Positions 1 through 13,564 are shown, counted from the stretch's first letter. The stretch is DNA of 64,000 nucleotides from Pezizomycotina sp. ARF18 (GCA_002224055.1 AZLU01000162.1:31000-94999), one strand, 5' to 3'. The notes: generated by a model not told the origin, from the letters alone. Numbers and translations: made by a program.

Positions 1-1359
1 TAGTAATTAAGAATATAATGAGCCGTATGAAAGCAAGATGAGCTTTGGACCGATGCCTGGGCAAAGAAAACTTCTGTAGATACCCGTGGATCTATATTAC
101 CAGCGTTTAAAGAAGGAACCAAAAAAATAAATGCCAAACTTGAACGACACCCGTTCTCATTTTAAAAAAAAAAGACAAAGGAAATTATCTACGGACAACA
201 AACACTATCGAACGAGACAATTATTTATCGTATATGTAACTACGTTTCGAGGCTCGCGAGCTCGAGATCGGCTCTTTCTCAAAAAATCAATAATGATATA
301 GCAATCGTATTGTTAGGCACCTACTATGCACAGTTAATGTACCCACGGAAGGCGATCGATCTGTAATTGCGGCATGTTCCAGCAAAAAAAAACAGCCACG
401 AAACAACAGTTAATTTCCCTGAGAGCATGTCATGCAAGAAGAGCTATAAGAAATAGGAAAAAACAAAGCATCTGAAAATTGATGTGTCTTTTTAAAGCGA
501 CAGGGGAAAAAAGAGGGCAGACTGCAGGTACAACGTAGCTACGTGAATTCGAGAAAGAATTGAATCTATTAGATCGCAATTCGGTTACATTGGCTTACGG
601 TAGTTATTCCTTCCTCTAATCTTTGAATATGTATAAGTCTATACTGCCCTTCTAGAAGCTCTTTTTGACAGGATCCCTCGAATGCCGCTTTCGTGCCGTC
701 CGGCAGAGATGTCCGAATAAAGGAAACAAGGTTACATCCTTACCTTTCATTACGAACGGGTTCATGAGGGCATCCTAGTCTCAAAGTTGCATTCCTCGTC
801 ATATATCGCTCCTTCGATATTTAGTCTTCCTCATTGCGTTCTCGTCAGGATATCCCAGAAAGATATTTAATCTTCAGCATTCAAAGCTCAGCCTGTGAGT
901 TATATCTAGCAAGAAGAACATTGATACATAAAACCACTGCTCCTTCTGGAAAATCGGCAAGGAATATGTCGCGGGAAGATAAAAAGAATTACGTTGAATC
1001 GAGACGATATCGTCTTAGATCAATTTATATCAGAGTTGATGGTCACCTAGCCTCGGGAAGCCCACCAGAACAAGGACCCGAGGTGTTATATATCTTTCTG
1101 CCTTATCGCACCTTACGCTGTCCGAACAGTTTGTCACCTTCCTTTCATCCGTCTCTTTTTTCCTTTCTTTTTTTTTAACCTCGAGAGTTTTCTGTTCAGC
1201 TTCTACTTATTATTCCAGAACTTTATAGAATTCAAGAGAGAACGAGGAGGGCTTTCTCGATCTTGAACAGATTCGAACCAGCTAACGTCTGGGCTCTTTC
1301 GCCGACCTGGTCGATAAGTATCCACCGTTTCCCCTTTGAAGCAACATGAGACATGCATA

Positions 1360-1424
1360 AACACGCTTATCGCAATATTTAGACAGAAATCTAACACGCT
1401 TATCGCAATATTTAGACAGAATCT
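1360..1424. repeat. 33-bp direct tandem duplication
   Basis: A unit beginning AACACGCTTATCGC occurs at 1360-1392 and again at 1393-1424. The copies are identical except for one missing A in the second. There is no spacer, so this is a simple recent tandem duplication. Confidence 0.9.
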
Positions 1425-1579
1425 ACTTAGGTGCTGTCTCTTTTACAACGTTCCTTGCTTTGGCGAAAGCGGACTTTTTATCACAAAAACGATTGTAGCG
1501 AAACATTGGTCTCCAGATATTCCTTCACTCGCGCAAACTTGCCCAGCATTTATAACAACTTTTAAAACGATAGAGGACT

Positions 1580-1582
<3 letters not shown>

Positions 1583-1612
<30 letters not shown>
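1583..1612. repeat. Poly(A) tract, 30 A
   Basis: Uninterrupted run of 30 A. No target-site duplication or retroelement sequence is visible beside it. Confidence 0.95.
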
Positions 1613-1613
<1 letters not shown>

Positions 1614-2873
1614 AGGAACAAAAATAGAAATGAAATAAAATGAGCTTACTAGTAGTAGCTTAGAATGGTGGTGTCTTGTCCAGGATCTACATAAGTAGCG
1701 AACGGCCAGGAGCAGTAGCATTCGTCCTTTTAATGGCTTAACGTCTGCAAGGCACGGTAGCATACATATTATAATCATTGATCTTTTTATTTTCTTTCGC
1801 TGTCGACGTCGCACTCCCGAACCCACGTTACTGCGGGCCTTACCCGGGCGATTTGAAGGGCCTTGCTCGCGTCTAATTCTTAATATCTCTCTTGTTTAAA
1901 CGAATACGCGAGTTCTGCTATTTTTAGCAACACAGCGAAAATGTCAAATTAAACGTTTGCACGCAACAACTACACCTCATATGAAATATTATCTCTTCCT
2001 CTCTTTTTTCTCACATTTGAAAGAGATAGGATGAAATATTTAAAATTAATTTAAAATTAAAAAAAAGATTCCTTCACAGAATAATATCCGGTTTTCATGA
2101 TATTCAAAAAGTAGAGTTAGTGCCAAAAAAAAAAAAAAAACGATAAGGGGGGTTCGTTCCAGAACGCGAAGGGGGTGGCGGGGCCCAAAAAGTAAGTAAG
2201 AGTGGGATTTTTCTTTCTTGCTACTCTCTTACTTCTACTACTCCGTACTACTCTACCCTCAACTCCCAAGGTTCGTAAGTGGAGATCTTACGGAGGTGGG
2301 TCTTCTTGCATCGTCTTGAAACTTTGACGATGATCATACATTCAGTTTTCTTGACTACAGTACAAGATACCCTTTACTAACCTTCAAATCGGTCGGCATG
2401 CTTGTAAAGCTTCATCCTCGCTGTTACTTATACGCCATTGACGTGTCCATGTATAACAGCAATCTATTGAAAAGATCGAGGCTCGAAAAGGATAGGAAAG
2501 CAGAACATCCTGGCTTTCAGAAATCTAGGCAAAGCAAAGCGATATCGATTTTCCATTTGTCACTTCTTCTTTCGCCCTGATCGCCCGAGCTATTGCATGC
2601 ACTGACACTGGTAAGTAAGTTCTGCTTTCCCCACAATCTCCGAGCGTTCGGAGTACAGGGACAGGCGTGAAATACTGTCTATCGGGGTGTATACATTAGA
2701 GTATACTTACTAACATCCAAGTACGGAGCAATCAAAGCTATACTAGATACCTTGGTAAGCTAAGAAATGTCGATATGAAGCTAGCATCGTTCAGAAAGCT
2801 AGCTAAGTTGATATCTTTCCCAAAGAAGAACGAGGCGTAGCTCGATCCATGTTGATATCAGCCAAATGAGCTA

Positions 2874-2877
<4 letters not shown>

Positions 2878-2907
<30 letters not shown>
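2878..2907. repeat. Poly(A) tract, 30 A
   Basis: Uninterrupted run of 30 A in non-coding DNA with no recognisable element next to it. Confidence 0.95.
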
Positions 2908-2908
<1 letters not shown>

Positions 2909-3479
2909 CCATTTGTCAAGGTCATCGGGGCTTCTGTGGTATTCTGAATATACACCATAAAAAAATTCGCAGCTGATTGAGTAGCAACGATCAGACTGAA
3001 AAATATTTTTACGAATACATATGATATAGAGATATATCAACCTTTTACCTCAAGTACTAATAACCTATTGTGGCTCTAGGCTCACGAAAAAGCCACTGTC
3101 CCTTAAAGTGGGAACAGCAAATCTCCGAGGGTATCGGTATATTGCGGCCGTGCCGGTGTGCCTATATGCCCTAAGTGGATCATCTCATCTATCTCGGTTT
3201 TTTTTCTCCCCTCCTACGACTTCATAACGTGATGATAACGTTATGCCTTTGGGAGGCCTCGCTAGCTATTTTTAATATTTGATTTTCTTGAATATATAGA
3301 TCGTGATTCATGAAGGAACACTAGTGTGAACGGGAAGGAATAAACGAAACGGTTCTCGTTTATCGATTTCTTTTTTCTCTCCGGGGCATCTTTTCTTTAA
3401 TTACGGAATATTAATCTTATTAAAATGTCTTTGGTGTTTCGATTCTCGATGAATAAAAAGAAATAGCGAAAAAGAACAG

Positions 3480-3485
3480 AAAATA

Positions 3486-3518
<33 letters not shown>

Positions 3519-3644
3519 AAAAATAAAATAAAAATAAAATAAAAATAAAAATAAAAAAAATAAAAATAAAAATAAAAATAAAAATAAAAATAAAAATAAA
3601 AAATAAAAATAAAAATAAAAATAAAACTAAATAAATAATTTAAA
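3480..3644. repeat. AAAAT-type satellite
   Basis: About 165 bases made almost only of AAAAT and AAAAAT units with a few AAAT variants. The strand asymmetry is total: there is no G in the repeat and only one C near its end. It is a low-complexity minisatellite with no coding potential. Confidence 0.95.
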
Positions 3645-5139
3645 TAACCACTCTATACTATTACCTATTCCTTACCGACGGAGCAGCTACTGCTACGTAG
3701 GCTCATCCGTGCTCAGGCTTGTAGAAGAGAATTAGTGCATTGATATTACGAAATATATGTGATACTTCTTGTGAAGTAACGAAGACCTTCGCAATCAATT
3801 TTCCGTTCATCCTTGAAATAAAATTAAATTGTATGTGTCAACGTCGTCGACAAACTCGGGCTCCAAAGCATGATCTTCCTGAGTCCTCGCTCAGCTGAGC
3901 CTCTTTTTACCCCCGTTCGTCTGAATTTCTTTTTTGACTCTGAAAAAGATTAACGGTCAGAGACAAGAAATTTTTTCGGAAATTTCGACAAAAACGATTT
4001 CGATATTCTTCTTTGTCCTTCAAGGATCAATATTTGAAAGCGTGGGGTCGTTTAGACGTTGTTACTTAGGTAGTTGTTGGTGACTCTCCTTTTCGAGATT
4101 TTCCAACCGATATTTTTGCTTTCCATCCTTGCTGGTGGGGGGGGGGGGTTTCTGTTGTTAATGCGGAGGTTTCGAATATTCTCTTTCGCGGACACGCCTT
4201 AGGTACTCGCGATTCGAATATATTATCATTAGGCGAAATAAAATACTGTATACATACTTGAAGAAGCAGAATATTGTTAGGCTTCTGGTCTTATTCGTAT
4301 CTTAAAGCGTATAATGTAAATTAATTAATATTAATATATATGCCATGTCCACTTGAGATAAACTCCCGTCAAGGACAAGATACTTTTTATAATTTATTAC
4401 GAAATATATTCAGATATATTGAGTAAATAAGGGAAAAAAAAAGAAAAAGGAAACCGATCCTAGCTGACCAAAGAAAAGATCACATAGAATGAAAGATGGA
4501 CAAGGTCATTGTGGCAAGTACCGGTATAGAAGTGTACCAGGGATACAATATTAATATGTTGTGATGTTAATTTGTGCATTTTACTTTTCATCCTATTCCA
4601 TATATATACTTATTCACTCGTACCCCATACACCGGGTATATTATATTATACAATATAACTTTAAAAAACAAGTATAGAGAAATAAAATGAAGAGTTATAA
4701 TCGGGAGCCCAAGAAGAATGATATATATAAGCGACAGCCAGGGTATCGCCGAAAGTTGGGGGCCGTACAATCAATTACTCCATGGTAATAACTCAAAGAT
4801 TAAAGAAAAGGGAAAGAGCAGAGTAGAGTAGGGTAGAATAGAAGATCCGGCAGGGTCCAGACTCGTTAGACTTCCCGTAACAAAGGAAATATATCATCAC
4901 AGATGAGTCGAGGAGGAATAGTAACTCGGTACTTACTCGCGTCCTCGCAGGGCTTCCCCAGCCTTTGTTGAAGAACGCAAATTGCGACAAATATTCCAAA
5001 AAAAAAAATTCAACGCTGCAAGGAGAGAACTACAAATGCTCCACAAAAAAGAGAAAAAAAAAAGGTATTTCAAAGACAATCAAAAATAAAACATCGCAAA
5101 TGAAATTCGCAATACGCGGACTTTCGGTGAGACCTTCGC

Positions 5140-8100
5140 CTAGAACGTACTGGTGTTCGGTTCTGGGATTGCCTGTTGGCAGGTGCGGTCTTCTCGGTAC
5201 TCTCCAATGGAAATGTATTCGCGTGAACAATCGGGTAGCGGCGTTGCCGACCTTTGAGCACTCCCGTCTGCCGTCATAACCCGAGGTCTGCTAAGTAGCT
5301 CTTCGATTTCGGCTTCCCGTTGTGCTTCAATTTCGGCCTGCTGGGCGTCTCTCGGGAACTCCTCGCTTGTCTTCTTCCCGCGCAGCCAGCCCTGCTGTAA
5401 CTCCGAGCTTGCTTCCTCCTCGAGCCTCTTGCGGAGCTCGACGTCCTTCTCGATAGCTTGAAGTCATCCACCTATATTGATATCGGCTTATTAGTAGCCG
5501 AACCTCTAAGATTGCACAAAGTTTTTATATAAAGCCAGGAAGGAAACACAAGTGAGATAATAAACTTACTTCGGTAGGTAGAAATGTGACGCGGATGGCG
5601 ATGATGGAGAGGTCAAATATTACGCATGCGGATACAACGTATAACAAAACGACCCACCACGTCAGGTCACGACCAAATGCTCGCCGAAAAGCGCGCCTGA
5701 CATTAATTGAAAATCTTCGTTGTATGTTCTATCCAATATGCCGTTCCACATTAAACTATAGTTTCGGAGAATTAAAGATATTTGTTAGGAGAATATTTCA
5801 AGTATTATGCAGTTGGTTGTGAGGACTCGGGACGTACCATCCTGCTAGAGATAAAAGACACTTATAACTGCAGTAATGGACTTATTGTGCATCTCGACAA
5901 TTTGCATCTTGAAAGACACGAGAATGACCACGGCTGTGAAGTAAGCACGCCCATGCCGAAGATCCCGTTTCACGAAAAATGATCCTTCCTGCATATAAAG
6001 TCAACATGCAGTAGAATATTATAGCAGCATGGCAAGCTGCCAGGAACATCCAGGCGATATAGGATTTAATATTGAAATAGCTCCGTTGGTTATAAACGTA
6101 GAGTTCTGGAACAGCGAGCAGTGTCGAGGCAGCCAGATCTTCTCGAAAATTCCCATGAATATGACGGGTAGCGAGGTGAAGAGGTATTAAACTGGCTCAG
6201 CTCCAAGGCTCGTAGATGCTAGTGCCAGCGTAACCAGCCCATCTCTGGTACATGGCCTGTGTAAGATAGAAGAGCATTTCTTTCCAAAAGGTTCCGAGGA
6301 TATATTTACAAGTCCTGACATAGTTCCACCGACCATGCACGAGGAGGAGCTTGAGCAAGAATCTAAACTGGGCGACGGAGTAATCCGAGCTTCGAGCGGC
6401 TGCAAGGCCTTCTTTTCCGGTTATTCCAATGCCGACATGCGCTTCCTGTATCATTGCGATGTCGTTCGCCCCGTCTCCAACGGCAAGCGTGATTGATTTC
6501 TTCACTTTTTTCTTATAGATCGTACGAGTGCTGCTTTCTGGTTGGGGCTTGCGCGACAGCATATGACGGAGTCGCAGTTCACTGTTAGATCAAAAGAAGA
6601 GCCTGAAGCTTCGCCCCTCTTCGATTGCAGCGAGCGTTGCCCCTGACCGACAAGTCTACTGTGAGCGACATTTCCTTCTTTCAGTCTGGCGGCTGTTCGT
6701 GTGAGGTCTTGCTCAAGACGGCCATCAGCCACGTCGAAGACGGTTACGTCAGAGTAGTCCTTAACTAATCTACACGAATGACCAATGTTGACAGCTGTTT
6801 CTCGTTTGTCCCCTGTCAGCATCCACATCTTGATGTTTGCTCTTCGTAACTTGTCAATTGCCTCGGGAACGCCTTTTTGGAGCTTATCCTCGATTCCCGT
6901 TGCTCCAGCAAGTTCAAAGTCAACTTCAATTTCTTCTGCAGCTGTTCAATCATCTCTTGCCTATTAACAAGGCTGGTCGTCGCCTCGCTGTATAACTTCT
7001 GCCAAGCGCCAAACTCGTCTTCTTCTAGATAGCGGTATGCATACAGGAGGGTTCTTAAGCCTTCGGTTGCAAACTCATGGACGTGTTGGAAGCATCTTTC
7101 GAAAACCATATTTTCATTTGTGCGATCTATCGTCAATAATATCCTCGCTCGTGTCTCTTTCTAGCGCGCCTAAAGTTTCACAATCGCGATAGAAAAACGG
7201 TTATACTGCTGGATGGTCGACCAAGGTTGCCTTCGGTAGGCTCTTGTTGATCAAATGTTCCACGGCGGTGTTTAAGCCAATTGTCCAAATCTTCTATTCG
7301 GGAACCCCTTTCCCAGACATGTTCGGGAGGTTCATGCTGGGGTGACTCATACTAGGGCGGCTCATGCTGGGTCCACTGACACTCGGCCGACTCATGCTTG
7401 GTCGTCGTCCAATTGAGGCCATACTGCGGCGACTCTTTGCTGGGTATTAGTGTTTTGATGGAAGGTGCTACTGCGGCGTATGAACTCCTGCGCTTCGAGG
7501 CTGCGCCGTTCGCTGGCGAACCTCTCCACCTCTATCATTTTCCTTGCTGCAAGATCATGAAGACGCAGAAGCTCTACCATAGTCGAGTCAGCACCTTTCG
7601 ATAATATGCAAATCTTTTTATTGGGGAAGCGTAAAACGATCGACATCCTCTTCCTTTTGCTGGAGAATTCAATAATCTCAAGGATCTCGTATGTTTCTTC
7701 GGTAGCCGGCTCATCGGGACCATTTGGAAACATCTTGATCGTTACGGTTCCCCTTGCCGGTCAACACTATGTATCCCAGCTCCTTCGCGGCTTGCACAAG
7801 TGCAATTTCGTCTGGAGACGCAGCCTGATATTTGATATCACCATCCTTGCTCTTTCTGGGAGGCATGTATGGCAAAGAGCCATGCACATGAGGAACATCC
7901 GGGTTCGCGAGCGTAGAAGGTATGTGGATGTGTTTGGAGATATTCGATGAGATCCCTCGTCGACAGAGCCGGCTGGGCTTGCGAGAACACCGCAGATACC
8001 CTTTTGGAGTTCATGCTTCTCCTGTTCAGCACAGATGACTGCCTTTGAGGTGTGCCAGCCTGAGGTGTATTTTGACTAAACCCTTGATGCTCACCATCAA

Positions 8101-10419
8101 CCAAGTTCTCCAGGTTAAGACTTTTTCTTTGGCTTCTGCCTTTTTCCCTTTCTTCTTGAGACGTCGTTTATGCCAGAGATGCGGCCCTTTTGGTCCATCA
8201 CTGTCAAGATTATGCGTCAGGCGTAGCCTGCCACACTTAGACGCCGAAACAACATGACGTTATCTGTCAAAGTTCCTGTTTTATCGGAGAATATGTAACT
8301 TCGAGTCCGTAACATTGATTAGTACACCTATACGTACTTAAGTTAAAAAAGAGGAACTAGACACACACACCTGACTTGTCCCAATTCTTCATTTATTGTG
8401 GATGTTCGAGTTCAAAGGGTGTTGCTCGCCCCATCGTACATGTCAATATCCAAGCGAGAAATCCATTTGGCAAACCTTGACGATTTCCAGACTGACATAG
8501 AGCGACAGCGGATAAGGGTGTTGAACATGATACGTACGATGCAAAGACTGGGAAAAGAGACACGCTTGCGTTTTCGAGGTACCAAGACTTCCTCTCGGTA
8601 GCGTTTCTCCATACGATATAAAGATCGTGAGCAGAAGGGAAAGTAAAAGTATAAAAAACACCATGAAGAACACTACACGGTTAATTGCACCTTGTAGTCT
8701 TGGTGCCTTCGTCCTTGGTCTCTTGTTCGCACTAAAGTTTAGAGATCAGTCAGAAAAGTCAAAGAAAGGTCAACGTTATATACTGATGATTCGGGAGCTT
8801 TGACTCGTACTTCATGCGAATTTTTGCCTCTTCTCCTGTAAAAATAACTAAACCCCAGAGCATATTTGTATTACGAAGTACGCTGCCGCGGTAAAGGATT
8901 TGTCCATTCGTTAAAGGTTTGACGGTTTCGCCTATCCGGATCTTGCCCTCGAAATTATATAAGTCCGCATTTGGATCTTCCACCGTCACTTCCTCATCAC
9001 ATCGCCGATCACTGATAAATCTTGAAAATGTTCGGAAACAACGGAATCTGCTGCTTCCTTGAGATTGGTTTCGCCATCCAGAGCCGCTGTCTCGACGTAC
9101 GCAGTCCCTTTCTCGCCGTCCGTTGTGAGGAGTAACAAGTCTGCAGGACCTTCGTCCCTCTTCAGTTGACGATATCGCTACCCTAATGGTACTCCATTTT
9201 ACCGCTTTCCAGGATTCCTCAACTTCTTTCTTCTTCTCGCGACCCAATATAAGCACACGAGCTTCTGTATTATTTTCCACGCGATCCTGGCGATAACGTC
9301 GATAATCATCGAAACCTTCTTTTGCCATGGATATCGAAATGAATATACAAAGCGGCACGAATGTAGTAAGCCTTCCGGTGGTGCTCAGGTTAGGTATCAA
9401 TTGCAAGATTGATATGCATAAGAAATAAAAGTTGGCCAATTTCGAAAACTGTGCGACCAATTGGCGGGAAAGAACGTCCATATTGTATATCGGCTAGAAC
9501 GTATAGAACTTTATCGACAAGATAGTTAGTAAGAAAAGTAATCAATTTTGCTTAATTGTTATCTTCTAAAGGAATCAGCATTGAGAGATCGCGATTACTT
9601 GTTTATATAATGTTTCCTGTCCTCTCATCTGTTAGGATCGTTTTGATCTGTTTGTGCAAACATTAAGAGATATTTACGACCATCTTTCGTTGGAGGAATC
9701 TCTTGTATTCGCAGCACTATTTACGTAGATTTTGATATATCGATTTGAAGTTTGAAAAAGAATGCCGATTTCCACCTTGGCCACCTTTTTTAAGCCGCGA
9801 GAATAAGAAGCAGAAACTGAACTCTTGCCGGTGTTCTCGTTCCCAGACCTTTTCGAGATATCGGTTTCAGCCTTGGACGACGCATTTATCGAACTCAGTT
9901 CAATAACAGTTCCAGTGGCGCGTCGCAGGAGGATTCGGGCCTGTAGCGTTACCAGCAGAATTATTTGTGCTTTCGGTGCCCTCAGTTCGATCTGCGGCGT
10001 TGCGAAAAAATAGCTGGCGGCGGAGACTGTATCCGCGGCTCCCCCTATGTGGGCGAAGTTGGGGATGTAGGCGAATTCGGTTGTTCGTGGTCCGTACGAT
10101 TCTGGTCCTGCTCCGGAATGCTAAAACCCGGGACGGCAGGTAACGGCGCCGGAGACGATTCGTGGTTGGAGAAAGGCGCGTTTTCGCCCAAAGCCCTTTG
10201 CGCACTGGGAGACGATGATCGAGAGTTTGCGTCAGACCGCCGGTTACCTGCCGAGGAGGCGAAGAATTCGCCCGGGGCGTCTAATGAAAACCGCACCCGC
10301 TGTTCAATCTCGGTCGAAGGCGCACGGGAAGACTCTAAGCTCCTTGGACTCGAACTGGAAATTCTCTGATCATCTGGCTCGGTCTGCGAAAGGGGTCGTT
10401 CATCCTCGTGGTCGGCCAT
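5140..10419 (-). CDS. DNF3: Phospholipid-transporting P4-ATPase, Dnf3 type (frames broken)
   Basis: P4-ATPase flippase that moves phospholipids from the outer to the cytosolic leaflet of Golgi or plasma membranes at the cost of ATP. The N-terminus (start at 10419) is Ser/Pro-rich and disordered. It is followed by the first membrane hairpin with QLVAQFSKLANFYFLCISIL near 9450. The actuator motif DGET lies at 9067-9078, the phosphorylation motif DKTGTLTDN around 8271-8285, the nucleotide-binding KGA near 7600, TGDK at 6805-6816, and the hinge GDGANDIAM at 6452-6478. The early hairpin and the DYRRYR segment fit Dnf3 better than Dnf1/2 or Drs2. The reading frame shifts several times, for example just after the actuator segment near 8990, while conserved residues continue. 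The stop at 5140-5142 follows a charged coiled tail and is uncertain. Several introns are present. Confidence 0.85.
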
Positions 10420-11062
10420 CGCTTACGGCGCGATTTTCCAGCGGGTTTGGTGGACCGTGTTCAATCCTTGTCGCGACAAAGAGAAAGCGCGCAACAAACG
10501 ACAAAGAGCAGTCTTCACATATAATTTACTAAAAAAAAAAATTTAATGAAATAAATAACGTCTAAGACCCAAGAAAAAAAAAGGAAGAGAATATCCTTTG
10601 AACCACTACTTTGTACTAGTTGATAGCAACCATAGACTCGGCAAGCGACAGAGTTCGAGGAAGGTTTAGACAATAACAGGAATAGGTGTAGCCGGGGAAA
10701 GCTTGAAGAAAAGAGTTTCTAGAATGCCAAAGTTACAAATGGCATCCGCTTTTCGACGACAGGCCGAAATTGTGCAAAGATCCGAGATGTAACATCGCCA
10801 AAGTAGACATCCGTAAGAGAAAACGGAGAAGAATGATGGAAGATCGAAAAAGAGAGGATGGGGAATCGAGGTAGAGAGATAATAATGAAGAGGAGGACCG
10901 TGTATATATTTTTTACACGAAGTCCTTCATACCGAAATGACAATAGGGAGAGGAGGTGGCTGTGAACGACTCCAAGACGAAGAGAAGGAGGGGTGATTGG
11001 CATGGTTGCGTATGCTAAGGTAATTGGCAGTAGCCACGCCACATAGTGGAGCTAGGACATTT

Positions 11063-11080
11063 GACGACGACGACGACGAC
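11063..11080. repeat. (GAC)6 microsatellite
   Basis: Six uninterrupted GAC units. They are not in a recognisable coding frame. Confidence 0.9.
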
Positions 11081-11531
11081 GATAAGACCAAAAAAAAAGG
11101 GAAAAAAATTTCAACTTCCCCCCATTCATTCACAAGTATGTAGTAAGTAATCGTATTATAGTAAGCAGTATTGTTATTCTGCTCTTTAGCCGGTATATGT
11201 ATTTCTTTGTTTTTATCGAGGATTTTAATGGAAGAAAACCGCTTTGGAAGCGACAGAAATAAGATTTTACTTCCCCCTGTGCTTTCTTACTACCATGCAT
11301 ACAAGGAGCAGCAACAATCTTCCCGGGAAAAGAAAAAGGAACACCTCCCTCTCATAACATTGACAAGGTTATATCATTTTTCTTTTCTTTCTATTTTTGA
11401 AACTCATCTTTTACTTGTCAGAAATAATTGAGAGGGCAGTCTTCACCGGCATGTCCGCGAGTTCGGCGCGTATCTACCTACATCAAGGTACATGGCTTCC
11501 GTGAGTTGTCACTATCATCGTCGCCTCGCGA

Positions 11532-11738
11532 TTAGCTCTTTAACGATATGAACTCGACCAATAGCGACTCAGGAACGAATACACCTCCGACTGGCCGACG
11601 GGTGGACCTCGACCTGTCGGGTGCATCTTTTCGCCAACCAGCGTAATTCAGCTTGGACGCTATCTCGTCGGTTATGATTTCCTCCCCACGAATCCCGTAG
11701 ATATCGGCGATTTTGGGGCAGAGACCGGCGAGGGACGA
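11532..11738 (-). CDS. Possible terminal exon of an unidentified gene
   Basis: Directly after a pyrimidine-rich CCCAG acceptor at 11739-11743, the minus strand is open for 68 codons to a TAA at 11532-11534. The translation has a balanced, helix-like composition (for example IADIYGIRGEEIITDEI, then GGVFVPESLLVEF), and third positions favour C and G as in the neighbouring genes. I do not recognise the family and could not link it to an upstream exon with certainty. A segment near 12.12-12.20 kb reading LEFEDAIGMLSSSSIG before a GTGAGT donor is one candidate. The plus strand is also partly open here, so the assignment may be wrong. Confidence 0.35.
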   Translation of the reverse strand, partial: SSLAGLCPKIADIYGIRGEEIITDEIASKLNYAGWRKDAPDRSRSTRRPVGGVFVPESLLVEFISLKS

Positions 11739-11765
11739 CTGGGAAGAAACGAAATGGACAAGATG

Positions 11766-11793
11766 AAAAAAAAAAAAAAAAAAAAAAAAAAAA
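11766..11793. repeat. Poly(A) tract, 28 A
   Basis: On the minus strand this is a T28 run just upstream of the possible acceptor at 11739, where it would be an extreme polypyrimidine tract. Confidence 0.95.
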
Positions 11794-13118
11794 CGTTCTC
11801 ACCACCCAATGCCGTTATAGTTTATATATGCACCTCTTTTTTATTTTTATTTTTTATAGCAATCCTCATGCGACACACATATACATCTGATAATAAATGT
11901 TTTGATCTTGTAGTGTGAGGTGAATCTTTACCTTCGATCAAAATATCCGCAGATGATTACAATGTGGATTTCGGATTGTGCTTCATTCGGATGATTCTAA
12001 TACCGATTTTTCTTCTCTCCCCTTCTCTGCCTTTTTCGTAGGCAGAAAAAAAAATCTTCCTAGGTACTGAGTGTATCAATATATTCAACAAATCGGTATT
12101 GCTCCGTTCACCGAACTCACCTCCGATTGAGGAGCTCGATAGCATCCCTATCGCGTCTTCGAATTCGAGTCTAGCGCACAGAAAATGCCAATAATGTGCA
12201 AGGTTATGGTCTTAACTTTCTCCGCAGATTGAGCAAGTAGAAAAAGTTGTTCGGTAGCCTGTCCATGCACGTGGAGCAGCTATCGCTTGGGCCTGACACT
12301 TGAGGAAAGCAAAATGAACTGCAGTATGCACGATGCCAGTTTTTTTTTTTTATGCACATGCAAGTTGGAAAAAAAAAAAGGGTAGAAAACAAAGGGATCC
12401 AATAAAGGTTTGCTTCCAAAGGTTCATAAACTTTTATTTATTTATTTTTTAGGCTCTTGAATCCAAGCACCGCTGATTTTTACTCCATTTGCAGGTTCCG
12501 TGAATCCCGAATTATCCAATCCTGGCACGCTCACTTGTCACAGCGTTGATCAAAAATATAGAGCCTCAATCCATTGTGATGAGAAATACAAATGTCAACT
12601 GTCGTTACACATTAGAACATATAAAACGGTAATTAAAAAAAAAAAAACCAAAGTCCACACTGGAGGCTATCTATCGAAATCTTGTTGGATATGAACCTAA
12701 ATGTCTTTGCTGTGCACCATTAATGCGCATTAGCGAGACGTTGGTTTAGTTGGCGTATGCAGCATTGTGGACCGCTATTATTACTCGCATAATGATATCA
12801 TGAATGACACGAGGCCCAGTTCTCTGTTTTCCTCCTGTCGCATTCTTTGGCGCTGTTCGCAAGTGTATTCTGTAACTGAGAGCAATGCAACTAGCTTTCT
12901 AGCAATGCGTTGCTACTGAAGTTGGATCGCAACTGATCTTTTTTAGACCAATGTCCTGCTATCGTCCGCGGGGGCTTGAATAATACTGAAACGACTAAAT
13001 CTGGAGCCGGAGGAACAAGGTTGGACCAGCACCCAACGATCGTATAGCAATCTTTTTTAAATTGGATTTTCCAGAGCCTCGGGGCTCCGTTCAGCGCATC
13101 AAGGACTTGATCAGCACT

Positions 13119-13119
<1 letters not shown>

Positions 13120-13156
<37 letters not shown>
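13120..13156. repeat. Poly(A) tract, 37 A
   Basis: Uninterrupted run of 37 A. The flanks (GCACTC left, GAAGAAGCCC right) show no target-site duplication. Confidence 0.95.
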
Positions 13157-13158
<2 letters not shown>

Positions 13159-13538
13159 AGAAGCCCTTGCTTTATCAAATAAGCCTTTAAACAAAGACCT
13201 GTACCTCACAACGCCTAAAACACATAACATTGCGGCGCTCTAGTAATCTGGTCATGCTAGCTCACTGCTGGTTTCCCTGTGTTTATAATTTCAACAAATG
13301 GAAAACTGCGAGTATTCATAGTCTACTTGAACACTTCGATTCATGGATTTTTTTTGACAGCGGCATTACTCGGTTTTTCGGTGTATCTACCTAACCTCTG
13401 TAGCCCTGCTACAATCCACTTTCCATAGATGCGTTGGCCTATGCCACCAGAAAGGGTTGTCAAAGTATTTTCGTTTCAATATAAAAAATCCCCCCTTCCC
13501 TTTCGACAATTCTTGGCAGCCAGTATCATGCATTTATT

Positions 13539-13564
13539 AAAAAAAAAAAAAAAAAAAAAAAAAA
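13539..13564. repeat. Poly(A) tract, 26 A
   Basis: Uninterrupted A run followed by an AT-rich TATATATT stretch. Non-coding. Confidence 0.9.

Larger units (their letters stand above)
1..5139. other. Non-coding, repeat-rich spacer
   Basis: I see no conserved protein here on either strand. The open frames are short, low in complexity and interrupted by A/T homopolymers. The stretch holds a 33-base tandem duplication, two 30-base poly(A) tracts and an AAAAT-type satellite, listed separately. It lies downstream of the flippase gene, which is on the minus strand, so the right-hand part may include its 3' UTR. Confidence 0.6.

Noticed and set aside
834-1178. Open frame of 114 codons on the plus strand
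   Set aside because: No conserved motif, ends in a Phe-rich low-complexity tail, and has no splice or codon pattern like the real genes.
12891-13178. Minus-strand frame of 95 codons containing a protein-like stretch (VLDALNGAPRLWKIQFKK)
   Set aside because: It starts inside a poly(T) run, has no acceptor or partner exon and I recognise no family. Possible relic, but not supportable as a gene.
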